A program made the position numbers and the translations under genes. Positions 1 through 5,684 of a DNA stretch of 7,615 nucleotides are shown here, piece after piece. The stretch's first letter is position 1. Every line of letters starts with the position of its first letter. Origin of the DNA: an uncultured Acidobacteriota bacterium (GTDB taxonomy: Bacteria > Acidobacteriota > Terriglobia > Bryobacterales > Bryobacteraceae); assembly GCA_937952345.1 (NCBI GenBank), contig CALFYN010000404.1, positions 1 through 7,615 of the forward strand. The letters run 5' to 3'. Below the pieces are notes generated by a model, which was not told the origin of the DNA, made no database searches, and was given only the letters and a program-made list of their open reading frames with translations.

Positions 1-711
1 CACCGCCAGTGCGTTCACCGCCGCCAGCAACTGCGCCGGATCGCCGAACTCGGGCTTCCCCCCGCCCGCCAGACTGTCTTCCACCGCCTGAATGCATTCG
101 CGCAGAAAATCCCCGCTCTGCAACACCACGTCAATCACCGCCGGCGTGATCGCCAATCCGCCGTTGCGCGCCAGATCGAGCACCGTCTCCACCTGGTGCG
201 CCACCTCGCGAATCGTCCCTAACTCCAGAAATCCCGCCAGTCCCTTGATGGTGTGGAACCCCCGGAACGTCGCGTTCATCGCCTCGGCATCGGTCGGATT
301 CTGTTCGAGCGTCAGCAGATGCGTCTCCACGTTGCCCAGATGCTCCCGCGACTCCATCACGAAATCGCCCAGCAACTCCGGATCCTGCGCAATCGCATTC
401 GCCGCCACCGGCGCCGGGGCCACTGCCGCCGCGCCTCCGCGCAACATCGCCTGCAACCGCGCCAGCCCTTCCACCAATACCCGTTCCCGCCCTGCCTCCG
501 TCTCCTGCCCTTGCGACCGGGCAAACAGGGAAGCGGCGATCTCCGCCGCCTCCCCATAGCCCGCCTCCCGCGCCTGATTGGCCAGGAGCGCGAGCGCGGC
601 CGGCACTTCCTCCGCCCCGCCCCCTCCGCCAAGTATGATCTGCGCGGCGATTTCATCGACACGCTGCACCAGGCCAGCGCCCGGATCCGGCTTGTGTACT
701 GAATCAGACAT
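1..711 (-). CDS. cheA: Chemotaxis histidine kinase CheA, N-terminal part with HPt (P1) domain; 3' end off window
   Basis: Reading leftward from ATG at 711 gives 237 uninterrupted codons to the window edge, so only the N-terminus is present. An AAGGA Shine-Dalgarno (719-723) lies 7 nt before the ATG. Residues about 111-215 form a histidine phosphotransfer domain: an acidic helix with E-S-R-E-H-L, then F-H-T-I-K-G-L-A-G-F at 152-161, where His153 is the expected phosphorylated residue. In CheA this histidine passes phosphate to CheY and CheB. The HPt domain is unusually far from the start. The preceding ~105 residues are an Ala/Glu-rich helical region plus an Ala/Pro linker (95-107). The gene follows the chemoreceptor by 33 nt and shares its strand with cheW, which supports CheA over a stand-alone HPt protein. 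The dimerisation, kinase and CheW-like domains would lie outside the window, so CheA identity rests on the HPt motif and context. Confidence 0.88.
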   Translation of the reverse strand, partial: MSDSVHKPDPGAGLVQRVDEIAAQIILGGGGGAEEVPAALALLANQAREAGYGEAAEIAASLFARSQGQETEAGRERVLVEGLARLQAMLRGGAAAVAPAPVAANAIAQDPELLGDFVMESREHLGNVETHLLTLEQNPTDAEAMNATFRGFHTIKGLAGFLELGTIREVAHQVETVLDLARNGGLAITPAVIDVVLQSGDFLRECIQAVEDSLAGGGKPEFGDPAQLLAAVNALAV

Positions 712-744
712 GAGTGCGTCCTTACATCAACCCAACAGCGTCAG

Positions 745-2358
745 CTAGAACTCCGTGAACTCTTCATCGAGCGGAATGGCATGCGCCGCCGGTTTCCCCG
801 CCGCCACAGGCTCCGCCCCATGCACGGGCTTTGCCTTCGGCGCCGGCTTGGCCACCGCAGCCACAACCCGTCCTGCCTTCGCGGCGCTGCGCTGCGGGCG
901 ATGATGCATCACCACCCCGTTGCCTCCGCCACCCACCATGGCCGTCAGCCGCTCCACCACCCCGCGCATCGTCTCCGATTGCGCGTTCAGTTCCTCGGCC
1001 GCCGCCGCGCTCTCTTCCGCGCTCGCCGCGTTGCGTTGCGTCACCTGTTCCATCTGCGTGATCGCCTTCCCGATCTGGTCGATCCCGCGCGCCTGCTCCT
1101 GGCTGCTCAGACTCACCTCGTCCACCAGCATCTTGATGCGCCCGGCCTCTTCCGTCACGGCCCGGATCGACGCCGCCACCTGGTCCACCTTCACCTTGCC
1201 GTCATTCGACTTCGCAATCGATTCCTCGATCATCGCCGCCGTGTCCTTGGCCGCCTGCGCGCAGCGCTGCGCCAGGTTCCGCACTTCATCGGCCACCACC
1301 GCAAACCCCATCCCCGCTTCCCCGGCCCGCGCCGCTTCCACCGCCGCGTTCAACGCCAGGATGTTCGTCTGGAAAGCAATCTCATCGATGGTTTTGATGA
1401 TCCGCGAAATCCTGTCGCTTTGCGAATTGATTTCGCCCATCGCCACCACCATCCCATCGAGCGCCCGGTTCGCTTCCCCGAACTTCTGTTGCGACGACGA
1501 CACCAGTTCCGCCGCCGAACGGCTGTTTTCCGTATTCTTCCGCGCCATCGAGTTGATCTCCTCGCTCGACGCCGATGTCTCTTCAAGCGACGCCGCCTGC
1601 TCGGAGGAGCCCTGCGCCAGCACCTGCGACGACGACGACACCTGCGACGCCGCGCTCGCCGTCTGTTCCGCCCCTTCGGATAGCTCCGTCACCGCATGCT
1701 GCAGGCTCCGGCTGATCTGCCGCACCGTGGCAATCACCACCGCGCCCACCGCCAGCGACAACCCGATAAACACCAGCACCAGCCAGCGCGCCCGCGATAC
1801 GTCGGCTTCCGCCGTCACGGCCGATGCCGACAGAAACTCCCGCTGCTGCTTGATCAGATCCTGGGCCGCGTTTTCCATCTCCGTAATCAGCGGCATCACT
1901 CTCTGATTCATCAACTGATGCGCCTCGGCGATCTTCTTCTGGCTCGCTAGTTCCAGATATTGTTCGCTCAACGGCTTCCAGTTCGCCAGATTGGTCTGGA
2001 TCGTATTCAGCGACGCCTTCCCCGCTTCCGTTTGCAACAGCGGCCGCATCTCGGCAATCTGCTCGGCAACACGCGTCGCCGCCGCATCCATCTTCTGTTT
2101 GTTCGTCCGCACGCGCTCCGGGTCGTTGTTGATGTGCGCCAACTGCCCTCCCCGCATCGCCCCTACCGCCTCCTGCACCCTGGCCCTGGTTCCATTCACC
2201 AGATCCAGCTTCTTCGCGGTCACTTTCACCGCTTCCTCGAGCGATGCCCCCAGGCTCCCCACGCTCCAGAACGCAGCGTAGCCCAGCCCCAACAACAGCA
2301 ACACCATCGCGCCAAACGCCGAGGTGAGCTTCTTTCCAATCGTCATTTGTGATAACAC
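745..2358 (-). CDS. Methyl-accepting chemotaxis protein, two membrane segments, no HAMP, C-terminal pentapeptide
   Basis: Transmembrane chemoreceptor that controls CheA through CheW. Residue numbers count from the longest frame (TTG at 2415, 556 codons). TM1 is about 33-53, a helical periplasmic sensor of about 155 residues resembling a four-helix bundle follows, and TM2 is about 211-231. The cytoplasmic coiled coil begins directly after TM2 with no recognisable HAMP domain. The signalling tip (about 341-382) is canonical, with E-I-A-F-Q-T-N-I-L-A-L-N-A-A-V-E-A-A-R and G-F-A-V-V-A-D-E-V-R. Beyond residue 495 an Ala/Pro/Lys/Gly-rich linker of about 55 residues ends in E-F-T-E-F, matching the x-[FHWY]-x-x-[FHWY] tether bound by CheR/CheB. 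The start is uncertain: GTG 2358 has an AAGGAG site (2369-2374) 10 nt upstream and is used here (537 aa). ATG 2346, ATG 2385 and TTG 2415 are alternatives; the last two lack a convincing ribosome site. The ligand cannot be told. Confidence 0.95.
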   Translation of the reverse strand: MLSQMTIGKKLTSAFGAMVLLLLGLGYAAFWSVGSLGASLEEAVKVTAKKLDLVNGTRARVQEAVGAMRGGQLAHINNDPERVRTNKQKMDAAATRVAEQIAEMRPLLQTEAGKASLNTIQTNLANWKPLSEQYLELASQKKIAEAHQLMNQRVMPLITEMENAAQDLIKQQREFLSASAVTAEADVSRARWLVLVFIGLSLAVGAVVIATVRQISRSLQHAVTELSEGAEQTASAASQVSSSSQVLAQGSSEQAASLEETSASSEEINSMARKNTENSRSAAELVSSSQQKFGEANRALDGMVVAMGEINSQSDRISRIIKTIDEIAFQTNILALNAAVEAARAGEAGMGFAVVADEVRNLAQRCAQAAKDTAAMIEESIAKSNDGKVKVDQVAASIRAVTEEAGRIKMLVDEVSLSSQEQARGIDQIGKAITQMEQVTQRNAASAEESAAAAEELNAQSETMRGVVERLTAMVGGGGNGVVMHHRPQRSAAKAGRVVAAVAKPAPKAKPVHGAEPVAAGKPAAHAIPLDEEFTEF

Positions 2359-2363
2359 GGCAT
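2343..2363 (-). other. Possible 6-codon leader ORF overlapping the chemoreceptor start (ATGA)
   Basis: The best Shine-Dalgarno before the receptor gene, AAGGAG at 2369-2374, is optimally spaced (5 nt) for an ATG at 2363 that is out of frame with the receptor. That ATG opens a six-codon ORF (MPCYHK) whose TGA (2345-2343) overlaps the in-frame receptor ATG at 2346 as ATGA, the usual layout of translational coupling. The receptor may therefore start at ATG 2346 by re-initiation, or at GTG 2358 directly from the same site. The arrangement is visible in the sequence; its use is inference and chance is possible. Confidence 0.3.
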
Positions 2364-2411
2364 TATTACTCCTTCGATTCACCATGAAATTCTGTAAAAA
2401 CGGAAGCGGTC

Positions 2412-2933
2412 TCAACGCACCACGGCCAGCCCTTCCAGACTGTGCAGTTCCTGGCTGCCGAGCGCTTCATCGATATCGAGCAGGATCTTCACCTTGCCCT
2501 TCACCTTCGCCATCCCCAGCAGGTACGACTTCTCGCCCGATGTCGTGAATGCCGGAGTATCTTCAATGTCGGCGGCCGCCAGATTCGCAACCTCGGCCAC
2601 ACCGTCGACCACGATGCCCATCAACATGGGCCCCGCCCCCCCTTGCACCTGCACCACAATGATGCATGTGCGTTGCGTGTACTCAGCCGGGGGCAGGCTG
2701 AACTTCAGCCGCAAATCCACTACCGGAATCACCTTCCCCCGCAGATTGATCACCCCCTTCACATAGGAAGGGGTCTGCGGCACCGCCGTGATATCCTGCA
2801 CCCCCATGATCTCCCGCACCTTCAGCACCCGGATCCCGAACTCTTCACTCGCCAACTGGAACACCAGGTACTTCCCCGCCCTCTCATCGGTCTTCCCCGC
2901 CGCCTGTTCTCTCTCCAATACTGTCGATTCCAT
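2412..2933 (-). CDS. cheW: Chemotaxis coupling protein CheW
   Basis: CheW is the cytoplasmic adaptor that links chemoreceptor tips to the CheA kinase. The 173-aa product is a normal single-domain CheW. A non-conserved N-terminal stretch (1-19) is followed by the two-barrel CheW fold: K-Y-L-V-F-Q-L at 21-27, E-E-F-G-I at 30-34, V-R-E-I-M at 39-43, the signature G-V-I-N-L-R-G-K-V-I-P-V-V-D-L at 60-74, V-D-G-V at 109-112 and K-I-L-L-D-I-D at 149-155. The start at ATG 2933 is chosen because a strong GAGGAGG (2944-2950) sits 10 nt upstream and a second GGA lies closer. The frame stays open to 3134, but that stretch is Arg/Cys-rich, unlike CheW, and runs into the upstream gene. The stop lies about 53 nt before the receptor start, so cheW appears to be the first gene of the operon with the receptor and cheA. 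Confidence 0.95.
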   Translation of the reverse strand: MESTVLEREQAAGKTDERAGKYLVFQLASEEFGIRVLKVREIMGVQDITAVPQTPSYVKGVINLRGKVIPVVDLRLKFSLPPAEYTQRTCIIVVQVQGGAGPMLMGIVVDGVAEVANLAAADIEDTPAFTTSGEKSYLLGMAKVKGKVKILLDIDEALGSQELHSLEGLAVVR

Positions 2934-2974
2934 ATCTTCCTTTCCTCCTCGCCTTGCCAAACGGCTCTCATGTT

Positions 2975-3018
2975 GCATATCGGCGCGCCTAGCGGAACGT
3001 GAGGGTTGGCCGATACGC
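2975..3018 (-). promoter_or_regulatory. 10-bp inverted repeat upstream of cheW, with sigma-28-like -10 element
   Basis: The arms GCATATCGGC (2975-2984) and GCCGATACGC (3009-3018) are inverted repeats with one mismatch and a 24-nt gap. In the minus-strand transcript the mismatch becomes a G-U pair, so the whole 10-bp stem could form. The inner arm, read toward cheW, gives GCCGATAT, 7 of 8 matches to the sigma-28 (FliA) -10 consensus GCCGATAA, at a position that would start transcription about 35 nt before the cheW ATG. The -35 box at the expected spacing (2996-3003) is poor, 3 of 8. No U-tract follows, so it is not a classical terminator. It could be an operator, a promoter or a 5' UTR structure. 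Confidence 0.4.
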
Positions 3019-3033
3019 TGATTTTGCATACCT

Positions 3034-4338
3034 TTAAAACCGTTGCGCCAAATTACAGAACACGATGTGATACGGCACGTGCGCCGTCGTCCGCCGCAAA
3101 AACTGCCCCGGCAGCAAATGCCCGTACCCGGCATTCACCTGCATCGTCCGCGTCGGACTCCACGTCGCCTGAATATCCCCCTGATGCCCCACATGCCGCC
3201 CGGCCGTTCCATCCGCCGACCGCGCTACCATCCTCCCCGCCACATAAATCCCATCCCGCGCATCGGCCAGCCAGAACGAGTTGTAGGCCACCGCCACCCG
3301 CACCCGCCGGAAAATCGTGTGCTCATATCCGCTCCGCCAATGGTGCAGGTTGGTCCACGTAAATACATCCGCCAGTCCGAGTTTGTCATGCGTGCTCGGA
3401 AACAGCGGATCAAACCCGCCACGCACCCCATCGCCTCGATTCCCGTCGCCCGATGCATGGTTCCACTCGGCGAACAATCGCGGCTTCACCCGCGCATTCG
3501 GCAGCGTGTGCCCAATCACCCAATGCCCAGCCATCGCCCGGATCCGGTCGCTCGCATACGACCCCATCTGCCCCGCCAGTTCCCCGCCATAATCGAACCC
3601 CATCGGCAACTTTCCCACCCACCGGAACCCCATGATGCGCTCATTCCAATGGCCCACTACCCCCCGCTCGCAACGCACCCCGTGCTCCAGCCGCCACATC
3701 ACATACGGCTCAATCGTCGCGTCTTTCACCAGTTTCCCCAGCGATCCATAGGCCCCATAAAAATGTTCCCCAGGCACCGTCCGGTCAAACTGCGCCGCAT
3801 CCGGCTTCACCATGATCCCCCCGAAGACATCCAGCTTCCGCGCCCCGCTCCGCAACGACAACCGCGCCCCATCGAACGAACGCCCGACATTGGACCAGTT
3901 CGGATCCGCCAGCAGCCGCCCTTCCCCAAATACCCAGCCCTGCCGCCCGCCTCGAAACTGCACCGGGCCTTCTCCATATCCCAACTCCACATACCCCAGC
4001 CGCAGATCCATCGGATTGCGCTGCGCCGCCGGAGCCGGCCGCGTGTTCTGCCCGAACACCCGCGCATCCTGCCCCTCAAACTGGAATCGCAGCCACCCCG
4101 TCGCCCGTACCCCCACATCCAGCCGCAATCTGTTCAACAGATATCCATCCCCCGCATCGCCAAACCCCGCCCCGTGAAAGCTCTCCACCCGCACCCGTTC
4201 CTCTCCGCTCAGCGTCAACCACCGCGGAATCTCCCGATTGACGTAATCCGAGGCCACATTGGATTTCCCCGCCGTCTGCGCGAACAGGGTAATCATACAA
4301 AAAGGTACAAAAATACTTATAACCGAAACGACTTGCAT
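3034..4338 (-). CDS. Alginate-export-family outer-membrane beta-barrel porin
   Basis: Predicted outer-membrane channel of 434 aa, within the usual size of the alginate_exp (AlgE-like) family. Residues 1-20 form a Sec signal peptide (hydrophobic I-S-I-F-V-P-F-C-M-I-T-L-F-A, cleavage likely after A20 or near A23). The mature part alternates short polar and amphipathic strands. Family-type segments include G-W-L-R-F-Q-F-E-G-Q-D-A-R (81-93), R-Q-G-W-V-F-G-E-G-R-L (132-142), N-V-G-R-S-F-D-G-A-R-L (150-160), E-W-N-H-A-S-G-D-G (291-299) and F-D-P-L-F-P-S-T-H-D-K-L-G-L-A-D (309-324). The last residue is Phe, as usual for barrels inserted by BamA. ATG 4338 is preferred because AGGTG (4345-4349) lies 6 nt upstream; GTG 4347 is in frame but overlaps that site. 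The gene is divergent from the sugar-enzyme cluster, suggesting substrate uptake for it. The name does not prove alginate as substrate: acidobacterial members are numerous and mostly uncharacterised. Confidence 0.88.
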   Translation of the reverse strand: MQVVSVISIFVPFCMITLFAQTAGKSNVASDYVNREIPRWLTLSGEERVRVESFHGAGFGDAGDGYLLNRLRLDVGVRATGWLRFQFEGQDARVFGQNTRPAPAAQRNPMDLRLGYVELGYGEGPVQFRGGRQGWVFGEGRLLADPNWSNVGRSFDGARLSLRSGARKLDVFGGIMVKPDAAQFDRTVPGEHFYGAYGSLGKLVKDATIEPYVMWRLEHGVRCERGVVGHWNERIMGFRWVGKLPMGFDYGGELAGQMGSYASDRIRAMAGHWVIGHTLPNARVKPRLFAEWNHASGDGNRGDGVRGGFDPLFPSTHDKLGLADVFTWTNLHHWRSGYEHTIFRRVRVAVAYNSFWLADARDGIYVAGRMVARSADGTAGRHVGHQGDIQATWSPTRTMQVNAGYGHLLPGQFLRRTTAHVPYHIVFCNLAQRF

Positions 4339-4469
4339 TAGAATCACCTATGCCCCGCTTATCGGTTGCCCGTACCGCGGTTTGAGGCAGGGCCCAGCAC
4401 ACACCAGTACAGAACGCCCATGGCGCCACCATCGGAAATTGCGCAAAGCTGAAGAGGAGTTGCCCTGAA
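4339..4469. promoter_or_regulatory. Divergent intergenic region between the porin gene and the sugar-enzyme cluster
   Basis: This 131-bp spacer separates two genes transcribed away from each other and should hold both promoters. I find no convincing -35/-10 pair on either strand. Three short perfect palindromes are present: ACCGCGGT (4374-4381), GGGCCC (4390-4395) and TGGCGCCA (4421-4428). They are unlike each other and may be chance in GC-rich DNA. The rightward ribosome site GAGGAG (4454-4459) and leftward AGGTG (4345-4349) lie at the two ends. Confidence 0.5.
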
Positions 4470-4727
4470 ATGAGCGTGAAATTGCTGCTTATTCCGGTAC
4501 TGGTTGCGGTCTCCGCCACCGCCGAAACCCGTAAACCCACCTGCGCCAAGCCCACCCAAGGCCGCGTCTGGATCGAACGCTCCCCCTCCGGCCTCCCCCT
4601 CCACACCGAAGTCTGCACCCTCCACGTCTGGCGCTATCGCTGGACCCAGGTCACCATCCACGCCTCCCAACTCGCCCCCAGGCCCAAACCCGCCAAACCC
4701 CTCAGCGGACACCGCCGGCGGCAGTGA
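4470..4727 (+). CDS. Small secreted protein of unknown function
   Basis: This is an 85-residue protein I cannot assign to a named family. It opens with a clear Sec signal peptide: M-S-V-K, a hydrophobic core L-L-L-I-P-V-L-V-A-V, then S-A-T-A with probable cleavage after A18. The mature part is about 67 residues, basic, and has just two cysteines (C25 and C49) that could form a disulfide outside the cytoplasm. An aromatic/basic stretch V-W-R-Y-R-W lies at 53-58, and the C-terminus is Pro/Lys/Arg-rich. GAGGAG (4454-4459) sits 10 nt before the ATG. The stop is 23 nt before the start of the DUF1080 gene on the same strand, so it is probably the first gene of that operon. Start, ribosome site, signal peptide and position all favour a real gene. 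The Pro-rich C-terminal end (69-85) may be unstructured. Confidence 0.65.
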   Translation: MSVKLLLIPVLVAVSATAETRKPTCAKPTQGRVWIERSPSGLPLHTEVCTLHVWRYRWTQVTIHASQLAPRPKPAKPLSGHRRRQ

Positions 4728-4734
4728 ATATAAT

Positions 4735-4750
4735 GGGGAAGGTTTTCCCC
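4735..4750 (+). promoter_or_regulatory. Perfect hairpin over the ribosome-binding region of the DUF1080 gene
   Basis: GGGGAA (4735-4740), loop GGTT (4741-4744) and TTCCCC (4745-4750) form a perfect 6-bp stem ending on the base before the ATG at 4751. The only Shine-Dalgarno-like sequence, GGAAGG, lies within its 5' arm and loop. If it folds in mRNA it would partly block initiation, and translation of the upstream small gene, which stops 8 nt before it, would not by itself melt it fully. The structure is seen; a role in control is inference. Confidence 0.45.
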
Positions 4751-5677
4751 ATGCGCTTCTCCTTCACGCTCCTGCTCGCCCTATCCTCCTTGCCGCTGCT
4801 CGCCAATTCCGCCTTCAACGGCCGTTGGGATATCACCCCCCAAAACGAATCCCGCCGCCGCGCCTGGTGGCTCGAAATCGAAGGCGCCGGTTCCCAAGCC
4901 CCCAAAGGCAAGTTTGTCTCCGCTTACGCCGGCGACCTCAACATCATCGACGAGCTCAAAATCGACGGCGACCGCATCACTTTCGGCTTCCGCCCACGCA
5001 ATGGCGGACACATCGTCTTCCGCGCCCGCCTCGCCGCCGGCAAGCTCATCGACGGCACCGTCGAGGACAACGGCAAACCCCGCCCCGTCACCTGGACCGG
5101 CGTCCGCGCCCCCGCCATCAACGAAAAGGATGACGGCTCCTGGAAGAAAGGCAAATCCATCTCCCTCTTCAACGGTAAGGATATGGCCGGCTGGAAGCCC
5201 CTCATCCCCAATCGCGACCTCGGCTGGACCGTCAAAGACGGCATCCTCACCAACGCCCCCAAGGCCAACAACCTCATCAGCGAACAGAAATTCTGGAACT
5301 TCGAACTCCACGCCGAATTCCGCGTCGGCGAACACTCCAACAGCGGCATCGGCCTCCGCGGCCGCTACGAAATCCAGATCCTCGAAGACTACGGCGAGAA
5401 ACAGAACGCCCACAACAACGGAGCCCTCTACAGCCGCATCGCCCCCAGCGAAAACGCAAGCCGCAAGCCCGGCGAATGGCAGACCTTCGACATCCGCCTC
5501 GTTGGCCGCCACGTCAAGGTCGTGCTCAACGGGAAAAAGGTCGTCGAAGGCGAAATCGAAGGACTCACCGCCGTCGCCGTCGACGCCAATGAAGGCGAGC
5601 CCGGACCCTTCATCCTCCAGGGCGATCACGGCAGCGTCGAGTTCCGCAAATTCATCGTCACCCCCCTCACAAGGTAA
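4751..5677 (+). CDS. Secreted DUF1080 (3-keto-disaccharide hydrolase domain) protein with an N-terminal beta domain
   Basis: A 308-aa exported protein. Residues 1-20 are a Sec signal peptide (F-T-L-L-L-A-L-S-S-L-P-L-L-A-N-S), and no lipobox cysteine is present. Residues about 21-122 are beta-rich, opening with F-N-G-R-W-D-I and closing with T-W-T-G-V-R-A-P, perhaps a carbohydrate-binding or accessory module. Residues about 136-304 match the DUF1080 jelly-roll domain (Pfam PF06439, 3-keto-disaccharide hydrolase): S-L-F-N-G-K-D-M-A-G-W (138-148), N-S-G-I-G-L-R-G-R-Y-E-I-Q-I-L (197-211), G-A-L-Y (224-227), K-P-G-E-W-Q-T-F-D-I-R (239-249) and I-L-Q-G-D-H-G-S-V-E-F-R-K (288-300). Characterised members cleave glycosides oxidised at C3, but many are untested, so substrate and activity are unknown. 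ATG 4751 is chosen because the signal peptide begins there; GTG 4724 and ATG 4733 are in-frame alternatives. The sugar isomerase gene follows after 7 nt, indicating co-transcription. Confidence 0.88.
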   Translation: MRFSFTLLLALSSLPLLANSAFNGRWDITPQNESRRRAWWLEIEGAGSQAPKGKFVSAYAGDLNIIDELKIDGDRITFGFRPRNGGHIVFRARLAAGKLIDGTVEDNGKPRPVTWTGVRAPAINEKDDGSWKKGKSISLFNGKDMAGWKPLIPNRDLGWTVKDGILTNAPKANNLISEQKFWNFELHAEFRVGEHSNSGIGLRGRYEIQILEDYGEKQNAHNNGALYSRIAPSENASRKPGEWQTFDIRLVGRHVKVVLNGKKVVEGEIEGLTAVAVDANEGEPGPFILQGDHGSVEFRKFIVTPLTR

Positions 5678-5684
5678 CCTCCTC

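Noticed and set aside
1620..1645. CGACGACGAC-type short repeats in the receptor gene
   Set aside because: They encode runs of serine and glutamine codons in the coiled coil and are ordinary coding sequence.
781..1906. Long + strand open frames opposite the chemoreceptor
   Set aside because: They are Arg/His-rich or Ser/Ala-rich mirror images of the receptor coiled coil, with no ribosome site or recognisable domain.
2359..2415. TTG 2415 or ATG 2385 as the chemoreceptor start
   Set aside because: Neither has a convincing Shine-Dalgarno sequence. Residues before 2358 do not look conserved, and AAGGAG at 2369-2374 points to a start at or below 2358.
2975..3018. Rho-independent terminator after the porin gene
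   Set aside because: The stem lacks a following U-tract on either strand and has a 24-nt loop.
2934..3134. N-terminal extension of CheW
   Set aside because: It is Arg/Cys-rich, unlike any CheW, and overlaps the 3' end of the porin gene. ATG 2933 has a strong ribosome site and gives a normal CheW length.
3043..4341. 432-codon open frame on the + strand opposite the porin
   Set aside because: The product is Arg/Pro/His-rich with no fold signal, typical of the antisense of a GC-rich gene. The minus-strand porin has clear family motifs.
4724..4750. GTG 4724 or ATG 4733 as the DUF1080 start
   Set aside because: They would put nine or six extra residues before an already complete signal peptide. 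GTG 4724 also overlaps the stop of the preceding gene without a good ribosome site.
4914..5684. In-frame open extension upstream of the sugar isomerase start
   Set aside because: It is Ser/Pro/Ala/Thr-rich low-complexity sequence that lies in another frame of the well-supported DUF1080 gene. The isomerase has a good start and leader at 5685.
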